Shown here one piece after another: positions 23,401 to 31,092 of a DNA stretch of 40,057 nt. Positions within the stretch are counted from its first letter, which is position 1. Every line of letters begins with the position of its first letter. Origin of the DNA: Candidatus Woesearchaeota archaeon. Lineage in GTDB: Archaea > Nanobdellota > Nanobdellia > SCGC-AAA011-G17 > GW2011-AR18. Location: contig JAGVZM010000003.1 of NCBI GenBank assembly GCA_018302545.1, positions 1 through 40,057 on the forward strand, given 5' to 3'. The translations under genes and the position numbers were made by a program. A model generated the notes under the pieces. The model saw only the letters and a list, made by a program, of their open reading frames with translations. It did no database searches and was not told where the DNA came from.

Positions 23401-24324
23401 ATGTCATGTAAAAAGTGTATAGAAAGTCCTGTAATAAAACTTACAAATAGCCCAGTCTCTCTATGCAAGTCTTGTTTCATAAAATATTTTGAAAAGAAAG
23501 TAAAAAAAACAATATCAGATTATAAATTAATAGATAAAAATGATCATATTGTAATAGCAGTTTCTGGAGGAAAAGACTCAACATCTTTATTATATTTAAT
23601 CAAAAAAATAGTCGGAGAAAGAAAAGATATTAAGATAACTGCATTAGCTATTGATGAAGGGATACATAATTATAGAGATGAATCATTAGAATTCTTAAAA
23701 GGATTTTGTAAAAAATTAAAAGTAAATTTAAAAATAGTCTCATACAAAGAAGAATTTGGTAAATCTCTAGATGAAATATTAAAAACTTATAAAGGAATTC
23801 CCTGTTCAATCTGTGGTGTTCTAAGGAGATATTTGCTAAATAAAAAAGCAAAAGAACTAAAAGCAACTAAACTAGCAACAGGCCATAATTTAGATGATGA
23901 AGCCCAGAGTATAATGATGAATTATTGCAGAAATAATATGGCCATTTCAGCAAGATTGGGCCCATTAACAGGAATTAAGAAAGATGAAAGATTCATTCCA
24001 AGAATAAAACCTTTATACTTTTTAACAGAAAAAGAAGTAACATCTTATGCGTTTTTAAAAGGTTTAATGGATAATTTTAAAGAATGCCCAAATAGTCAAC
24101 AAGCTTATAGGAATAATATTAGAGAGATGATAAACGATTTAGAATTAAAGATTCCTGGAACCAAACATTCAATAGTTAATTCATTCCTAGAAATACTTCC
24201 ATTATTAAAAGAAGAGTATAGTAAAGATTCAAAGTTAATAAAGTCCTGTTTAAAATGTATGGAACCATGTTCTCAAGAAATTTGTAAAACTTGTATTTAT
24301 ATAGAAACTGTAATAAAATCTTAA
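23401..24324 (+). CDS. ttuA: tRNA 2-thiolation enzyme of the TtuA/NcsA family
   Basis: I use ATG 23401 (MSCKKCIES) rather than the in-frame GTG at 23392 because GGTGG lies just upstream of it. The protein has N-terminal zinc Cys pairs (C3/C6, C22/C25), a PP-loop SGGKDS (55-60), the CSICGVLRR segment with an iron-sulfur-cluster cysteine, TGHNLDDEAQSIMMN, ECPNSQ, and a C-terminal CLKCMEPC...CKTC zinc finger. TtuA/NcsA thiolates tRNA uridines using a thiocarboxylated ubiquitin-like protein. It is preceded by the ThiS-like gene and overlaps the convergent antiporter gene by 4 nt. Confidence 0.92.
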   Translation: MSCKKCIESPVIKLTNSPVSLCKSCFIKYFEKKVKKTISDYKLIDKNDHIVIAVSGGKDSTSLLYLIKKIVGERKDIKITALAIDEGIHNYRDESLEFLKGFCKKLKVNLKIVSYKEEFGKSLDEILKTYKGIPCSICGVLRRYLLNKKAKELKATKLATGHNLDDEAQSIMMNYCRNNMAISARLGPLTGIKKDERFIPRIKPLYFLTEKEVTSYAFLKGLMDNFKECPNSQQAYRNNIREMINDLELKIPGTKHSIVNSFLEILPLLKEEYSKDSKLIKSCLKCMEPCSQEICKTCIYIETVIKS

Positions 24325-25280
24325 ACTGTTCTAATTAAACCACTAATGCTCAACTGTACAACCAAAAAGAAAACATACAGAAAAATTAATGCTATTCCCT
24401 CTTTCCAATCTATCTTTCTTCCACTCTCTATAAAAGTCATAAAAATAAATGTAATTAAAAGCATAAATAAAGAACTAGTTAAAAACAGAGTAAAACCTGT
24501 TTTAATTGGAAAGATCAAAGCAGTTATTCCAAGAACTAGAGTAACATTAACTATACAAGCACCTATTAGGTCTCCTAAAGACATAATTGCATGTTGTGTT
24601 CTAGTTGCCATAATTCCAAAAACCAATTCAGGCAAAGAAGTTCCTAAGGCAACAAAAAATAATCCTATAAATATTTGAGGTAAACCAAAACCCTCAGCAA
24701 TTAAACCTCCATATTTTACTGTTCCTTGTGCTGTAAAAAATAATCCAAAAATACTAAAAATAAATAAAAAACTATATCCTATTGCATGAGCTCTTCCTAC
24801 ATGATCCGCAATTTTTTCTCTATAAGATTTTCTTTCTTTGATTAAACTATAAATATTAAATATAAATAATCCCACTAAAATTGCCCCATCTAACCTACTT
24901 AATCCATTACCAAGTATCATTAAGATTATAGGGACTAATGCTAAAACAAATAATCTCAACGCATCTTTTCTAACATCTCCTTTTTTAGTTTCTATTCCTC
25001 TGGCTAAAACGACAATTATACCAGCAACTAAAGTTAAGTTAACAATTACACTTCCTATAACATTACCCAATGCCATAGAAGGATTTTTATTAAAAGCAGA
25101 AGTTATTCCAACAAATAATTCAGGCAAGGCAGTAGAAATTCCCATTATAACAAAACCAACTAAAAACTCACTCAATCTTAAAAATAAAGATATTTTAGTT
25201 AAAGATCTGACACATAATAAAGCAGATATAATTAATAATATTACAAATAAAATAAATAAAGCTAAATCACCCCATAACAT
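24321..25280 (-). CDS. CaCA-family calcium/sodium:cation antiporter (YrbG-like)
   Basis: This 319-residue polytopic protein has the two inverted alpha repeats of the Ca2+/cation antiporter family: GISTALPELFVGITSA in the first half and FVALGTSLPELVFGIMAT in the second, each with a conserved acidic residue for ion binding, plus GNVIGSVIVN and GDLIGACIVN. Ten helices are plausible. It exchanges Ca2+ or Na+ for protons or Na+. It has no cytoplasmic regulatory domain. Confidence 0.92.
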   Translation of the reverse strand: MLWGDLALFILFVILLIISALLCVRSLTKISLFLRLSEFLVGFVIMGISTALPELFVGITSAFNKNPSMALGNVIGSVIVNLTLVAGIIVVLARGIETKKGDVRKDALRLFVLALVPIILMILGNGLSRLDGAILVGLFIFNIYSLIKERKSYREKIADHVGRAHAIGYSFLFIFSIFGLFFTAQGTVKYGGLIAEGFGLPQIFIGLFFVALGTSLPELVFGIMATRTQHAIMSLGDLIGACIVNVTLVLGITALIFPIKTGFTLFLTSSLFMLLITFIFMTFIESGRKIDWKEGIALIFLYVFFLVVQLSISGLIRTV

Positions 25281-25351
25281 AATTATTTAATAAAATAACT
25301 ATTTTTTATAGCTTTGTATTGATATTTTACAACATACAGTGAAGCTCCCAA

Positions 25352-25367
25352 TCGCAGCAAACTGTGA
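25352..25367 (-). ncRNA. Right-end hairpin of the tnpB relic (reRNA scaffold-like)
   Basis: A 6-bp stem with loop CAAA (25352-25357 pairs 25362-25367) just downstream of the relic's stop. In active TnpB elements the right end is transcribed as a guide RNA scaffold. Its covarying twin is at 6666-6681. Not shown to be expressed; the tnpB beside it is broken. Confidence 0.5.
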
Positions 25368-25376
25368 GGCATCTAA

Positions 25377-25833
25377 CTAATTAAAATGCCTTTGAGATTC
25401 TTGGTTCATAGACGTTTCTACTGAAACATTTCCCCAAGCGTTACTTTCCGTACTTACTACGGTAGAAAATGCCTTGTTTCTTATTATTAAAGCAGACATT
25501 ATATCTCTGTCTACTTTTATTCCACAGTTATTACATTTATGCACTCTTATAGCTAATGTTTTCTTTACTTTATTACCACAAATACATTCTTTTATTTATT
25601 TCTTGTAATACTTGAGAATGTACTTTTTTTAGTTCTTTATTTTCTTTCTTTAAAATTACTAAATTATTATTTAGATCAAATTGAGTTAAATTTACCTTAC
25701 GTTCTTTATATTTATTAATTTTCAATTCCAATTGTTTGTTGTATATTACTCTAAATAAATTTAAAGTTTCATTTAATTTTAATTCTTGTTTTTTATTAGG
25801 ATATAATCGAAATTTGTAAATTTTCTGAATCAT
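25377..25833 (-). pseudogene. tnpB: Internally deleted TnpB (IS605 OrfB) pseudogene
   Basis: Minus strand. From 25833 a frame reads MIQKIYKFRLYPNKKQELKL, the exact N-terminal signature of TnpB, and continues for 86 residues to VHSQVLQEINKRMYLW. In a shifted frame ending at 25377 it continues as the C-terminal zinc ribbon (CICG, CNNCG) and VDRDIMSA, which holds the last RuvC Asp. A middle section of about 200-250 residues, including the first catalytic acids, is missing, with the junction near 25585-25600 and a frame shift. It is clearly inactive as a nuclease. Confidence 0.85.
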
Positions 25834-26018
25834 CCTAATTTAATAGGTTTTAATTTAAAAAAGCTTTACGCAGGTCCTCCTTGTCGTGTCGTCCACTATT
25901 GTTGTTAATTATATATCTTATAGAATATATTTAACTTCTGCATGAACCAGTCCTAGGAAATTAATAGAACAAATAATTTTAAATACCTATAATATATCAT
26001 GTAACACAAGGTGATTAT

Positions 26019-26348
26019 ATGGCTTCAAATCAAGATACAGTAGTTTCATGTACAAGATGTAATATATCTGTTCCTATGAGTAAAACTACTTATGGGGATG
26101 GAAAAAATCTTATTTGTTTTTCATGTTATAATAAAATAGTGAAAGGCATAATACCAGATAAAATAATGCAGCAAGCAGAACCTCCTCAAAAAGTAGATTA
26201 TGAATGCCATTATTGTGGCTTTAAATTCTCAAGAACTCCTGAATTCCAATTTGGGGGAAAATGTTTTAATTGTGGAAATAGAACACTGAGAGTATTAAAT
26301 TCTACACAAGCTTTAATGAAAGATAGAAAAAGTTTATTAGATTACTAA
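26019..26348 (+). CDS. Zinc-ribbon protein, 109 aa
   Basis: Four Cys pairs form two treble-clef or ribbon sites: CTRC and CFSC in the N-terminal half, CHYC and CFNC in the second half, with GNRTLRVL at the end of the second. The first module is basic and polar and could bind nucleic acid. No catalytic residues. Small multi-ribbon proteins of this type are frequent in DPANN archaea and the role is unknown. It is followed after 13 nt by the methyltransferase gene on the same strand, so they are probably co-expressed. Confidence 0.75.
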   Translation: MASNQDTVVSCTRCNISVPMSKTTYGDGKNLICFSCYNKIVKGIIPDKIMQQAEPPQKVDYECHYCGFKFSRTPEFQFGGKCFNCGNRTLRVLNSTQALMKDRKSLLDY

Positions 26349-26361
26349 TTATTTTTTTATT

Positions 26362-26841
26362 ATGGACTATAAATACATAGCTAAGTCTTATGACGAATTA
26401 CACAAGGAAGAACAATTAAAAAAGTTAGATATAATAAAAAGTCAAATAAGAGTGTCCAAAGCCTCAAGATTATTAGATATTGGTTGCGGAACAGGAATAT
26501 CTACTAATTTTTTTAAGTGTAAATCTATAGGAATAGATCCATCTAAAGAAATGATCTCAATAAGTAAAGAAAAAAACTTATTTTATGGAGAATCTGAAAA
26601 TTTATTATTCAAAGATAAAGAGTTTGATATGGTTATATCTATAACAGCCATTCATAATTTTAGAGATCCAGAAAAAGCATTAGATGAAATGTTAAGGGTA
26701 GCTAAAAAAACTATAGTTATTACTTTATTAAAAAAAGCAAATAAGTACAAAGAATTAAAAGAATTAATAAAATATAAATTAAAAAATGTTAAAGAAATAG
26801 ATGAGGAAAAAGATACTATTTTTATTTCTAAAATTCAGTAG
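26362..26841 (+). CDS. Class I SAM-dependent methyltransferase, 159 aa
   Basis: A Methyltransf_11-like domain: motif I is LLDIGCGTG, then IGIDPSKEM, and motif IV FDMVISITAIHNF followed by PEKALDEMLRVAKK. At 159 residues it is near the minimal size for the fold. The substrate cannot be predicted; the cyclopropane/ubiquinone-type families use the same motifs. It is 13 nt downstream of the zinc-ribbon gene and overlaps the degraded fragment that follows. Confidence 0.85.
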   Translation: MDYKYIAKSYDELHKEEQLKKLDIIKSQIRVSKASRLLDIGCGTGISTNFFKCKSIGIDPSKEMISISKEKNLFYGESENLLFKDKEFDMVISITAIHNFRDPEKALDEMLRVAKKTIVITLLKKANKYKELKELIKYKLKNVKEIDEEKDTIFISKIQ

Positions 26842-26981
26842 GTTTTCTATTATTAGAAATAGGTTTAGCAATACTCCCTGGGGTTGCAGGAAATCTAAAA
26901 TTTGATAATGATGGTGTTTCAAAAAGAGAAGTTCCAATAATACAAATGAAAGAAGGAAAATGGAGAGAGATAGAAATCTGA
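26841..26981 (+). pseudogene. Remnant of a LivJ-type binding protein C-terminus
   Basis: Directly after the methyltransferase stop a frame reads (GFLLLEIG)...GVAGNLKFDNDGVSKREVPI...KWREIEI and then TGA. The last 35 residues match the C-terminal strand pattern of Leu/Ile/Val-type periplasmic binding proteins (G-x-L-x-F-D-x-x-G), as in the gene at 35211-36323 (GGVMSFDKKTWSFDKPF). No start codon or N-terminal part remains. It is a leftover of a paralog or of a rearrangement. The rest of 26982-27089 holds only the promoter of the next operon. Confidence 0.5.
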
Positions 26982-27061
26982 AAATCTTTCGGAAATACTT
27001 ACAAAACCAATATTAATGTCTAAATATTATTAGTGCTAAAGGAGGAACCGTAGAAAGTCTT

Positions 27062-27089
27062 ATATACATTGAATATACATTAGATATAT
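27062..27089 (+). promoter_or_regulatory. TATA/operator region of the RelBE-like operon
   Basis: Two direct copies of ATATACATT (27062-27070 and 27073-27081, 11-nt spacing) overlap a TATA-like stretch directly upstream of the antitoxin ATG. Repeats one helical turn apart beside a toxin-antitoxin start are typical antitoxin binding sites. Confidence 0.45.
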
Positions 27090-27323
27090 ATGGTACAAGC
27101 AATGATAAGAATATCTGAGGAAACAAACCAAATCTTGAATGTAGTGAAAGCAAAACATAATCTAAAAGATAAATCTGAAGCAATAGAAAAAGTAGTCTTG
27201 GATTATGGACAAACATTGCTAGAACCGCAGCTAAGGCCAGAATTTATTGAAAAAATATCCAAAAGACAAAAAGAAAAAACAATAGAGATTAAAGACTTTA
27301 AAAAACACTTCGGTTTAAAATAA
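27090..27323 (+). CDS. RHH-like antitoxin (DUF2683-type) of a RelE toxin pair
   Basis: A 77-residue protein with a short strand (AMIRISEETNQIL) and two helices (LNVVKAKHNL, DKSEAIEKVVLDYGQTLL), the outline of a ribbon-helix-helix antitoxin, and a Glu/Lys-rich tail. The next gene starts at the adjacent base. An alternative start MIRISEE (four codons on) is possible. It should repress its own promoter, probably through the direct repeats just upstream. Confidence 0.75.
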   Translation: MVQAMIRISEETNQILNVVKAKHNLKDKSEAIEKVVLDYGQTLLEPQLRPEFIEKISKRQKEKTIEIKDFKKHFGLK

Positions 27324-27590
27324 ATGTATTATTATAAATTAAGAGAAAGTGTTGAAAGAATATTTTTTAAACTTTCCAAGAAAAATCCAAAACAATTAGA
27401 AATAATAGAACAAAAAATTAAAGAAATAATAAAAGACCCACATCATTATAAAAATTTAAGAAAACCATTACAACATCTTAAAAGAGTACACATAGATAAA
27501 AGCTTTGTGTTAGTTTTCTCTGTAGATGAATCAAATAATAAGGTTATAATTGAGGACTATAATCATCACGATAAGATCTATAAAGTCTAA
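27324..27590 (+). CDS. RelE/ParE-superfamily toxin
   Basis: An 88-residue RelE-fold protein: helical N-terminus, KIKEIIKDPHHYKNLRKPLQHLKRVHIDKSFVLVFSVDESNNKVIIEDYNHHDKIY. The RVHID-SFVLVFSVD strand and the terminal YNHHDKIY are typical of RelE/YoeB-like toxins, which cleave mRNA on the ribosome; the terminal Tyr/His region is the catalytic area. It starts immediately after the antitoxin gene and overlaps the convergent DUF5654 gene by 4 nt. Confidence 0.85.
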   Translation: MYYYKLRESVERIFFKLSKKNPKQLEIIEQKIKEIIKDPHHYKNLRKPLQHLKRVHIDKSFVLVFSVDESNNKVIIEDYNHHDKIYKV

Positions 27591-27826
27591 ACTTTCTTCA
27601 AAGTTTTATTTATTGAGTAAGTAAATATAACAGCAATTACAGTAACAAAAATTGCATAAATAAATTTAGCTATGATACTAACTAACTCCCCAAAATATTG
27701 TCTAAAAACACTTAAAATAGCTTCATTCCAAGCTAAAGCTGCAACAAAACCAAAAGCTGCAACAATAAGTGTAGAAAATTTATCTTTAATTTCTTTATTA
27801 AATTCTGAAACTTTTTTAGATGCCAA
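27587..27826 (-). CDS. DUF5654-type two-TM protein
   Basis: A 79-residue protein with a basic N-terminus (MASKKVSEFNKEIKDKFSTL), membrane helix 1 (about 20-41, IVAAFGFVAALAWNEAILSVF) and helix 2 (about 50-72). The AALAWNEAI motif is characteristic of the DUF5654 family found in archaea, whose function is unknown. It lies 2 nt downstream of the next membrane gene and is probably in the same transcription unit as the sugar dehydrogenase. Confidence 0.85.
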   Translation of the reverse strand: MASKKVSEFNKEIKDKFSTLIVAAFGFVAALAWNEAILSVFRQYFGELVSIIAKFIYAIFVTVIAVIFTYSINKTLKKV

Positions 27827-27828
27827 AA

Positions 27829-28176
27829 TTACCTCCTAATAAGTTTCTCATAAATAAAACTAATTATAATAAAACTCGCCCACAAAATTAAAATATGAAC
27901 TAATCCAGAAAAGAAAGTTTTACTAACTAAGACTCCTGCTTGAACTAATAAAGCCCCAAAAAAAGCAGAACTAAAAATACTTAATCCTCCTATCCATGCA
28001 TTTATCCATCTTTTCTCAAAAATATAAGGGATAAATAATAATACTAAAGCAGTAACACCAATCATTAAAGCCCTAAAAGGATTGACTTGAGGATAAACCC
28101 AGATATAAAATGAATCTATTATAAATTGCAGGATAGGCAATACAATAATTCCAATCAAAAATTTTTCCTTATCCAT
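27829..28176 (-). CDS. Small four-TM membrane protein
   Basis: This 115-residue protein consists of about four membrane helices (residues 5-25, 35-50, 55-80, 85-110) with a short basic C-terminus. No domain is recognised. It overlaps the sugar-dehydrogenase gene by 8 nt and is followed by the DUF5654 gene, so all three are probably translated from one message. It may form a membrane partner for the anchored dehydrogenase, an inference from gene order. Confidence 0.7.
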   Translation of the reverse strand: MDKEKFLIGIIVLPILQFIIDSFYIWVYPQVNPFRALMIGVTALVLLFIPYIFEKRWINAWIGGLSIFSSAFFGALLVQAGVLVSKTFFSGLVHILILWASFIIISFIYEKLIRR

Positions 28177-29308
28177 CTTTATAGATCCTATAAATTTTAC
28201 CAGCTACATCATCTGTTAATAATATATTATCATCAATTATTAATAAATCCATCGGTCTACCATAAACTTGGCTTCCATCTATAAATCCAGAAGCAAATTC
28301 GCTAATATCACCAGTATCAATATCTATTCTAATAACATTATAACCTACAGGAGGATCTCTATTCCAAGAACCATGTAAAGCAACCAATAAATCTCCTTCA
28401 TAAAATTCCAATCCTAAAGGTGCTGAATGAGCAGGAATCTCATAAATAGGTGCTTCTTTAAATTTACAAGAGTCTTCATCAAATTCAATATCTAACTCTT
28501 CAACAAATTCTTTATCTAATTCATTTTGGCCATAACAATAAGGCCAACCATAATCTTTACCTTCTTTTATTATATTAATTTCATCAGGAGGAATATCTTT
28601 GCCAGCTAAATCTCTTCCATTATCTGTTGCCCAAATCTTTCCCTCATATTGAATAAAGTCAACAGCGTTTCTTAAACCTGTAGCAAAAGCTTTACAATTA
28701 CTGCCGTCTAAATCGCATTTAATTATTGCTGCTCTTTTCCAATCTTTTTCTATACAGACATTACAAGTTGAACCAATAGAGACATATAATTGATCATCAA
28801 ATATTTTAATTGTTCTTGTCCAATGTGTTCCCAAAGGAAGATCAACTAATTCTTCCATTGTGTCTAAATCAGCAACATAATCTCCATTTAAATCTTTAAC
28901 TCTAATAACTTTATCTTCAGCAGCAATATAAACCCAATCTTGATAAAGAGCAATACCATGTGGTCTTAACAAACCTTCCATAAAAATAGTCCTTTTATCT
29001 TCCTTCCAATCTTGATCTTTATCATGTATTGTTACTACCTGTCCTCTTCCAGGGATTGCTGCATAAAAAACACCATCTTTATGATCAATCATTCTAACTC
29101 CATTATTTGGTCCTGGAATAGAAACTTTAGCTTTACCCAAATCATCTGCAAAAACTTCTATTTTATAACCTTCTTCTAATTTAACAAAATTTAAATTGTC
29201 AACATCAGGAGAATAATGAAAGTTATACATTTTTGAAATAAATAGAACAACTGCTAATAAAATTATAATAATTGTAGCCAAAACTCTAAACCACTTAAAC
29301 CTTCTCAT
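28169..29308 (-). CDS. Membrane-anchored PQQ-type sugar dehydrogenase-like beta-propeller protein
   Basis: This 379-residue protein has an N-terminal anchor (about 8-27) and a six-bladed propeller of the GSDH/sorbosone dehydrogenase family. Visible blades: GPNNGVRMIDHKDGVFYAAIPGRG, RPHGIALYQDWVYIAAEDKVIRV, TGLRNAVDFIQYEGKIWATDNGRD, NIIKEGKDYGWPYCYG, SAPLGLEFYEGDLLVALHGSWNRDPPVGY. The GSWNR and YGWPYCYG motifs are strong matches. PQQ-binding Arg and Ca2+ acidic positions appear plausible, but activity is inferred. Confidence 0.88.
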   Translation of the reverse strand: MRRFKWFRVLATIIIILLAVVLFISKMYNFHYSPDVDNLNFVKLEEGYKIEVFADDLGKAKVSIPGPNNGVRMIDHKDGVFYAAIPGRGQVVTIHDKDQDWKEDKRTIFMEGLLRPHGIALYQDWVYIAAEDKVIRVKDLNGDYVADLDTMEELVDLPLGTHWTRTIKIFDDQLYVSIGSTCNVCIEKDWKRAAIIKCDLDGSNCKAFATGLRNAVDFIQYEGKIWATDNGRDLAGKDIPPDEINIIKEGKDYGWPYCYGQNELDKEFVEELDIEFDEDSCKFKEAPIYEIPAHSAPLGLEFYEGDLLVALHGSWNRDPPVGYNVIRIDIDTGDISEFASGFIDGSQVYGRPMDLLIIDDNILLTDDVAGKIYRIYKDG

Positions 29309-29400
29309 AAATCTCTCTTGATCTAGTCTTTAATAAATATTTCTAACTAAATTATAACTTCAAGTAAGTTTATAATAGTTATTACAACTTCTAAATATAT

Positions 29401-30294
29401 ATGGCTGCATTAACTAAGGTTGCTATTATCGGAGCAAGTGGTTTTCTAGGAACAAAATTAATAAAAAAATTAGATTATAGGCTTGATAGTGCTTCTTCTT
29501 ATGAAGTAATCGGAACATATTATAATAATCCAAAGGAAGGAATGCTAGATTTAGACATACAAAATGAAAGAGCTGTTACCAACTTTATGAAAGAATATAA
29601 TCCAGAAGTAGTTGTTATATCTGCAACAATCCAAGGAGCAAAATGTGAAGAAGATCCAGACTTAGCAGAAAGGGTCATAATTAATGGAGCTAAGAATTTT
29701 GTTAGAGCATGCTCTTCTTCTGGCTCTAAACTTATTTTTACATCTACAGATTATATTTGGCCAGGAAAAGAAAGCTTAGAAGAATCACCTTATACAGAAG
29801 ATAGCCCCCCTAATCCTATTAATGTATATGGATACTGCAAAACATTAGCAGAAGAAGAAGTTTTAAAGTTAGGTTCTAATAGTTTAGTCGTAAGATTAAG
29901 TTCGATGTATGGTTGGAATGGAAATAAAGAAAGAAATAGTTTTCTCGGTTTCTTAAAATCTTTAAAAGGAGAAATAAAAATGGGCACTTATCAAAGAAAG
30001 CATGAAGTATGGGTTGATGATGTTTCTTTAGCAATTATAGGTTTATTAACAGCTAATGCATCAGGAGTATATAATATTGCAGGCCCAGAAATGCTTTCAA
30101 AATATGATTTAACTCAAAGGTTATTAAAATTATGTCCAAATATTACTAGAGTTATTCCTGACTCAAATATTAGGGGAAGTTTTAATATTCCAAAAAACCT
30201 ACCTATGAGCACTGCTAAAATAGAATCTTTAGGTATAACCTTTTCTTCGGTGGAAGAAGCTGTTGAGCATATTTTAAGGCAAACCTTTAGATAG
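29401..30294 (+). CDS. RmlD/MAT2B-like short-chain reductase
   Basis: This 297-residue SDR-extended protein starts KVAIIGASGFLGTKL (NAD(P)-binding GxxGxxG), has the STDYIWPGKES segment with the active-site Ser/Thr region, and YGYCKTLAEEEVL with YxxxK catalytic Tyr and Lys. The overall pattern is dTDP-4-dehydrorhamnose reductase (RmlD), which makes dTDP-rhamnose for surface glycans. No other dTDP-sugar gene is in the window, so it may instead act in another sugar pathway. Confidence 0.85.
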   Translation: MAALTKVAIIGASGFLGTKLIKKLDYRLDSASSYEVIGTYYNNPKEGMLDLDIQNERAVTNFMKEYNPEVVVISATIQGAKCEEDPDLAERVIINGAKNFVRACSSSGSKLIFTSTDYIWPGKESLEESPYTEDSPPNPINVYGYCKTLAEEEVLKLGSNSLVVRLSSMYGWNGNKERNSFLGFLKSLKGEIKMGTYQRKHEVWVDDVSLAIIGLLTANASGVYNIAGPEMLSKYDLTQRLLKLCPNITRVIPDSNIRGSFNIPKNLPMSTAKIESLGITFSSVEEAVEHILRQTFR

Positions 30295-30387
30295 AATTTT
30301 AAATAAGACATTTAGAAATAATTAACTTTTTAAATTGTTATTTTTACTTTTTATCAATGGACCGGTAGCGCAGCCTGGATAGCGCAC

Positions 30388-30417
30388 ACCAACATAGGAA
30401 ATCCTACTTGGGCACAG
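30388..30417 (+). other. Predicted intron 1 of tRNA-Arg (27/28)
   Basis: 30 nt. Inner stem CCAA 30389-30392 pairs UUGG 30408-30411, then UAGG/CCUA around an AAAU loop. Bulges AC^A and AG^U set the cuts. The central helix GCGC/GCAC has one C-A mismatch, so the motif is relaxed. Confidence 0.7.
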
Positions 30418-30427
30418 TTCCCTCCTA

Positions 30428-30444
30428 ACCAAATTGGAGGAGCC
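30428..30444 (+). other. Predicted intron 2 of tRNA-Arg (37/38)
   Basis: 17 nt. Central helix CUCC 30422-30425 pairs GGAG 30439-30442; bulges UA^A and CC^A give the cuts after 30427 and after 30444. The inner stem is only 3 bp (CCA/UGG). Confidence 0.75.
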
Positions 30445-30502
30445 AGGAAGGGGTCGTGAGTTCGAATCTCATCCGGTCCGTATTATCTTATAGATAAAAA
30501 AA

Positions 30503-31057
30503 TTATTGACCACTAAGTTTTCTCTCTAGAATATAATTATTAAGATCAACTAAAGCCATCATCAAAGCTAATTTTGTATATGTGCCTCTATCAATCGTTT
30601 GACCACTCAAAGGATATATGACTCCCTTCTCCGCACCTATATTATCTAGGTTAGTTAAACCTGCTTCTCTAAATGCTTCACTTAAAGTAAGAGCTTTATC
30701 CTTAATTAATCCTAAAACTGGTCTTGGAATCTGGAATCCAGGAGATAATCCTTCATAACTCTTAGTTCCATCATAGATGACTGCAACACATACATTAAGA
30801 TATCCAGTTCTTATCTGAGGAAAATGCATTAAACCATCTTCAATACCAACCCCATAATCACTTTTATCATAAGCTAAAACTGCTCTATTTCTTGCCCCCA
30901 ATAAAGTCTCTTCTAAACTTAATGGTTGTCTGGAAATTCCAGGCTTAACATCTACTCCAACAACTTCAAGATCGCTTCCAAATAAACCACTATCTCTAAA
31001 TAATCCATCAACTGCCTGAAATTTAGTTCTATTAATACTTCCTACTCTAATTATCAT
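30503..31057 (-). CDS. DUF84/YjjX-type inosine/xanthosine triphosphatase
   Basis: I start at ATG 31057 (MIIRVGSINRTK) instead of the upstream TTG. The protein matches the ITPase/XTPase YjjX family, which cleans damaged NTPs from the pool: RVGSINRTKFQAV with the conserved SxNxxK, GVDVKPGISRQPLSLEET, GARNRA, YGVGIEDGL, and DNIGAEKGVIYPLSGQTIDR. Residue order and length (about 184) are standard. It sits next to tRNA-Arg without operon partners. Confidence 0.88.
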   Translation of the reverse strand: MIIRVGSINRTKFQAVDGLFRDSGLFGSDLEVVGVDVKPGISRQPLSLEETLLGARNRAVLAYDKSDYGVGIEDGLMHFPQIRTGYLNVCVAVIYDGTKSYEGLSPGFQIPRPVLGLIKDKALTLSEAFREAGLTNLDNIGAEKGVIYPLSGQTIDRGTYTKLALMMALVDLNNYILERKLSGQ

Positions 31058-31092
31058 AAAAACCAAAAAACAAGAAAATTTTAAATATCTAT

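Larger units (their letters stand above)
25281..26018. mobile_element. IS200/IS605-type relic between antiporter and zinc-ribbon genes
   Basis: The 738 bp without an intact gene hold, on the minus strand, an IS605-like remnant: a left flank (about 25840-25905) that recurs at 19325-19385, an internally deleted tnpB (25377-25833), and a right-end hairpin at 25352-25367 that recurs at 6666-6681. No tnpA is present. About 25906-26018 is A+T-rich and contains the promoter region of the next gene. The whole unit cannot move by itself. Confidence 0.7.
30359..30480 (+). tRNA. tRNA-Arg(CCT) with two introns
   Basis: Acceptor 30359-30365 pairs with 30473-30479 (7 bp), discriminator G30480. D-stem is 30368-30371/30382-30385. 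T-stem is 30456-30460/30466-30470 (with loop TTCGAAT). The anticodon stem forms only after removing two insertions: C30387 plus 30418-30421 pairs with 30446-30450, giving 5 bp, and the loop is CTCCTAA with anticodon CCT at 30424-30426. Intron 1 is 30388-30417 (30 nt, between positions 27 and 28), intron 2 is 30428-30444 (17 nt, the canonical 37/38 position). The mature tRNA is 75 nt. GGACC-type acceptor and G73 fit archaeal Arg tRNAs. CCA is not encoded. Confidence 0.85.

Noticed and set aside
25281-26018. Active IS605 element
   Set aside because: No TnpA, and tnpB lacks its catalytic core and changes frame.
30359-30480. Large insertion as a type II tRNA (Ser/Leu) with a long variable arm
   Set aside because: The extra sequence sits before the T-stem only if the anticodon stem is ignored; G73, acceptor and the two bulge-helix-bulge folds fit Arg(CCT) better.
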